Below the pieces are notes generated by a model. That model did no database searches. It had not been told where the DNA came from and was given only the letters and a program-made list of their open reading frames with translations. DNA of 64,000 nt from Piscibacillus sp052246295 (GTDB taxonomy: Bacteria > Bacillota > Bacilli > Bacillales > Alkalibacillaceae), in the NCBI GenBank assembly GCA_052246295.1, contig JBQQCO010000006.1; one strand, given 5' to 3'. Both the position numbers and the translations under genes were made by a program. Numbering within the stretch: the first letter of the stretch is position 1; every line of letters begins with the position of its first letter. Positions 63,189 through 64,000 of the stretch are shown piece by piece.

Positions 63189-64000
63189 TTACATTACATC
63201 AATTGTCTCATTTAGTTTTTCTGCTGAAGCTGCCACTTCTTGAGACGCTTTATCGATTTCTTTAATACCACTTTGTAATTGAAGTAGTTCCTTCTCTGTC
63301 TCTTGGTTTTGAACCTTAGTATCCTTCATCGTCTTTAAAATTTGATCAAAGGATAACTCAGTATGTTTCATGTTCGTGCTTCCTTCTACAACTAATGAAT
63401 TAATTTGTTGAACTAAATTATTAACGCTATTAATGTGTCCATTCGTTTTTTTAATCAGTTCTGACACATCAGTTGTTGACTGCTTTGTTTCATCTGATAA
63501 CTTTCTAATTTCTTCGGCTACAACTGCAAACCCTTTCCCATACTCCCCTGCTCTTGCCGCTTCTATAGAAGCATTGAGAGCCAATAAGTTGGTTTGGTCT
63601 GCAATACTATTAACCATATCGATTACTTCATTAATTTGATCTGCAATTTCGTTAAGCTCAACAGAACCTTTTGATATATCTTCCATACCTTCTTCAATAC
63701 TTTTCAAATTGCGAACCTGTGTTTCTAGTTGACTTTTTCCTTCAATGGAAATTTGTTCAGAGTGTTCTGCTAGTTTAGTACCTTCTTTGGCTGTATTTAA
63801 TATTCTTGCCGTTTGATCATTTAACTCTTGAATTGCCGCACTAGTTTCTTGAGTAAATGCAGCCAGACTTTCTGACGTATCGCTGATATTTTCTACAGTA
63901 TCCTTTTTCTGTTGTTCATATTGGTCTCGAATTCGTTGGTGTTCCTTTTCATAAGCTTCAAGTACGATTTGTTGTTCAAAGTTTAGTAATCTACTAATGG
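63189..64000 (-). CDS. Methyl-accepting chemotaxis protein, C-terminal part (HemAT-like)
   Basis: The frame runs to the window edge, so the N-terminus is missing. The visible 269 residues include a coiled-coil signalling domain with the tip motif TNLLALNASIEAARAGE. The stretch LNFEQQIVLEAYEKEHQRIR at the edge matches the linker seen after the globin domain of HemAT aerotaxis receptors, so the missing part is probably a heme globin sensor. No membrane helix is visible in the available part. Confidence 0.85.
   Translation of the reverse strand, partial: ISRLLNFEQQIVLEAYEKEHQRIRDQYEQQKKDTVENISDTSESLAAFTQETSAAIQELNDQTARILNTAKEGTKLAEHSEQISIEGKSQLETQVRNLKSIEEGMEDISKGSVELNEIADQINEVIDMVNSIADQTNLLALNASIEAARAGEYGKGFAVVAEEIRKLSDETKQSTTDVSELIKKTNGHINSVNNLVQQINSLVVEGSTNMKHTELSFDQILKTMKDTKVQNQETEKELLQLQSGIKEIDKASQEVAASAEKLNETIDVM

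Overview
The window looks like chromosome from a low-GC Gram-positive endospore former of the Bacillaceae, probably salt-tolerant. The evidence is strong AGGAGG-type ribosome sites, many lipoproteins with LxGC lipoboxes, the prkA-yhbH-spoVR sporulation set, a Geobacillus-type cytochrome bd operon, ykoGHI-like and ykqA/yvbK/yuxK-like genes, a BCCT osmolyte transporter and an ectoine-hydrolase-like M24 enzyme. No plasmid, prophage or CRISPR signature was seen. The mobile-element content I can see is one truncated IS110-family transposase. Species cannot be assigned from the sequence alone.

Layout. 0-13.3 kb: chemoreceptor, BCCT transporter, penicillin-acylase-family enzyme, glutathione peroxidase behind a 45-residue CxxC protein, a two-component system with two PepSY proteins, a small zinc-finger protein plus DCC oxidoreductase, and a CAP-domain lipoprotein. 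13.3-15.5 kb: decayed patch with the truncated IS110 transposase and a Gfo/Idh/MocA oxidoreductase carrying a nonsense codon at its catalytic lysine. 15.6-22.4 kb: a terminator-bounded operon of ectoine-hydrolase-like M24 enzyme, cystathionine-gamma-synthase-family PLP enzyme, homoserine dehydrogenase without ACT domain and aldehyde dehydrogenase, next to a PucR/CdaR regulator. It may be an undescribed catabolic route ending in aspartate. 22.5-34.8 kb: housekeeping genes including YceI with a divergent HxlR regulator, alanine symporter, YkqA, and cydAB with two micro-ORFs and a Rex operator. 35.1-43.6 kb: a duplicated ABC-2 exporter module with two permease pairs but one ATPase. 43.6-48.1 kb: lipoproteins and membrane proteins, including a membrane-tethered PstS-like protein. 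48.2-56 kb: tRNA-Val and an accessory zone in which at least five genes carry frameshifts or nonsense codons. 56-64 kb: CNNM/CorC-like membrane protein, small export protein, spoVR-yhbH-prkA, and a partial chemoreceptor at the edge.

The most unusual non-coding structure is a family of degenerate tandem arrays with a 21-bp period: a short core (consensus TATCGACA) followed by about 13 variable bases. Array 1 at 28.25-28.68 kb has 21 units, of which the first 19 are spaced at exactly 21 bp. Related arrays lie at 57.99-58.27 kb, 54.98-55.09 kb and 6.84-6.87 kb. All four sit between convergent genes, beside terminators.
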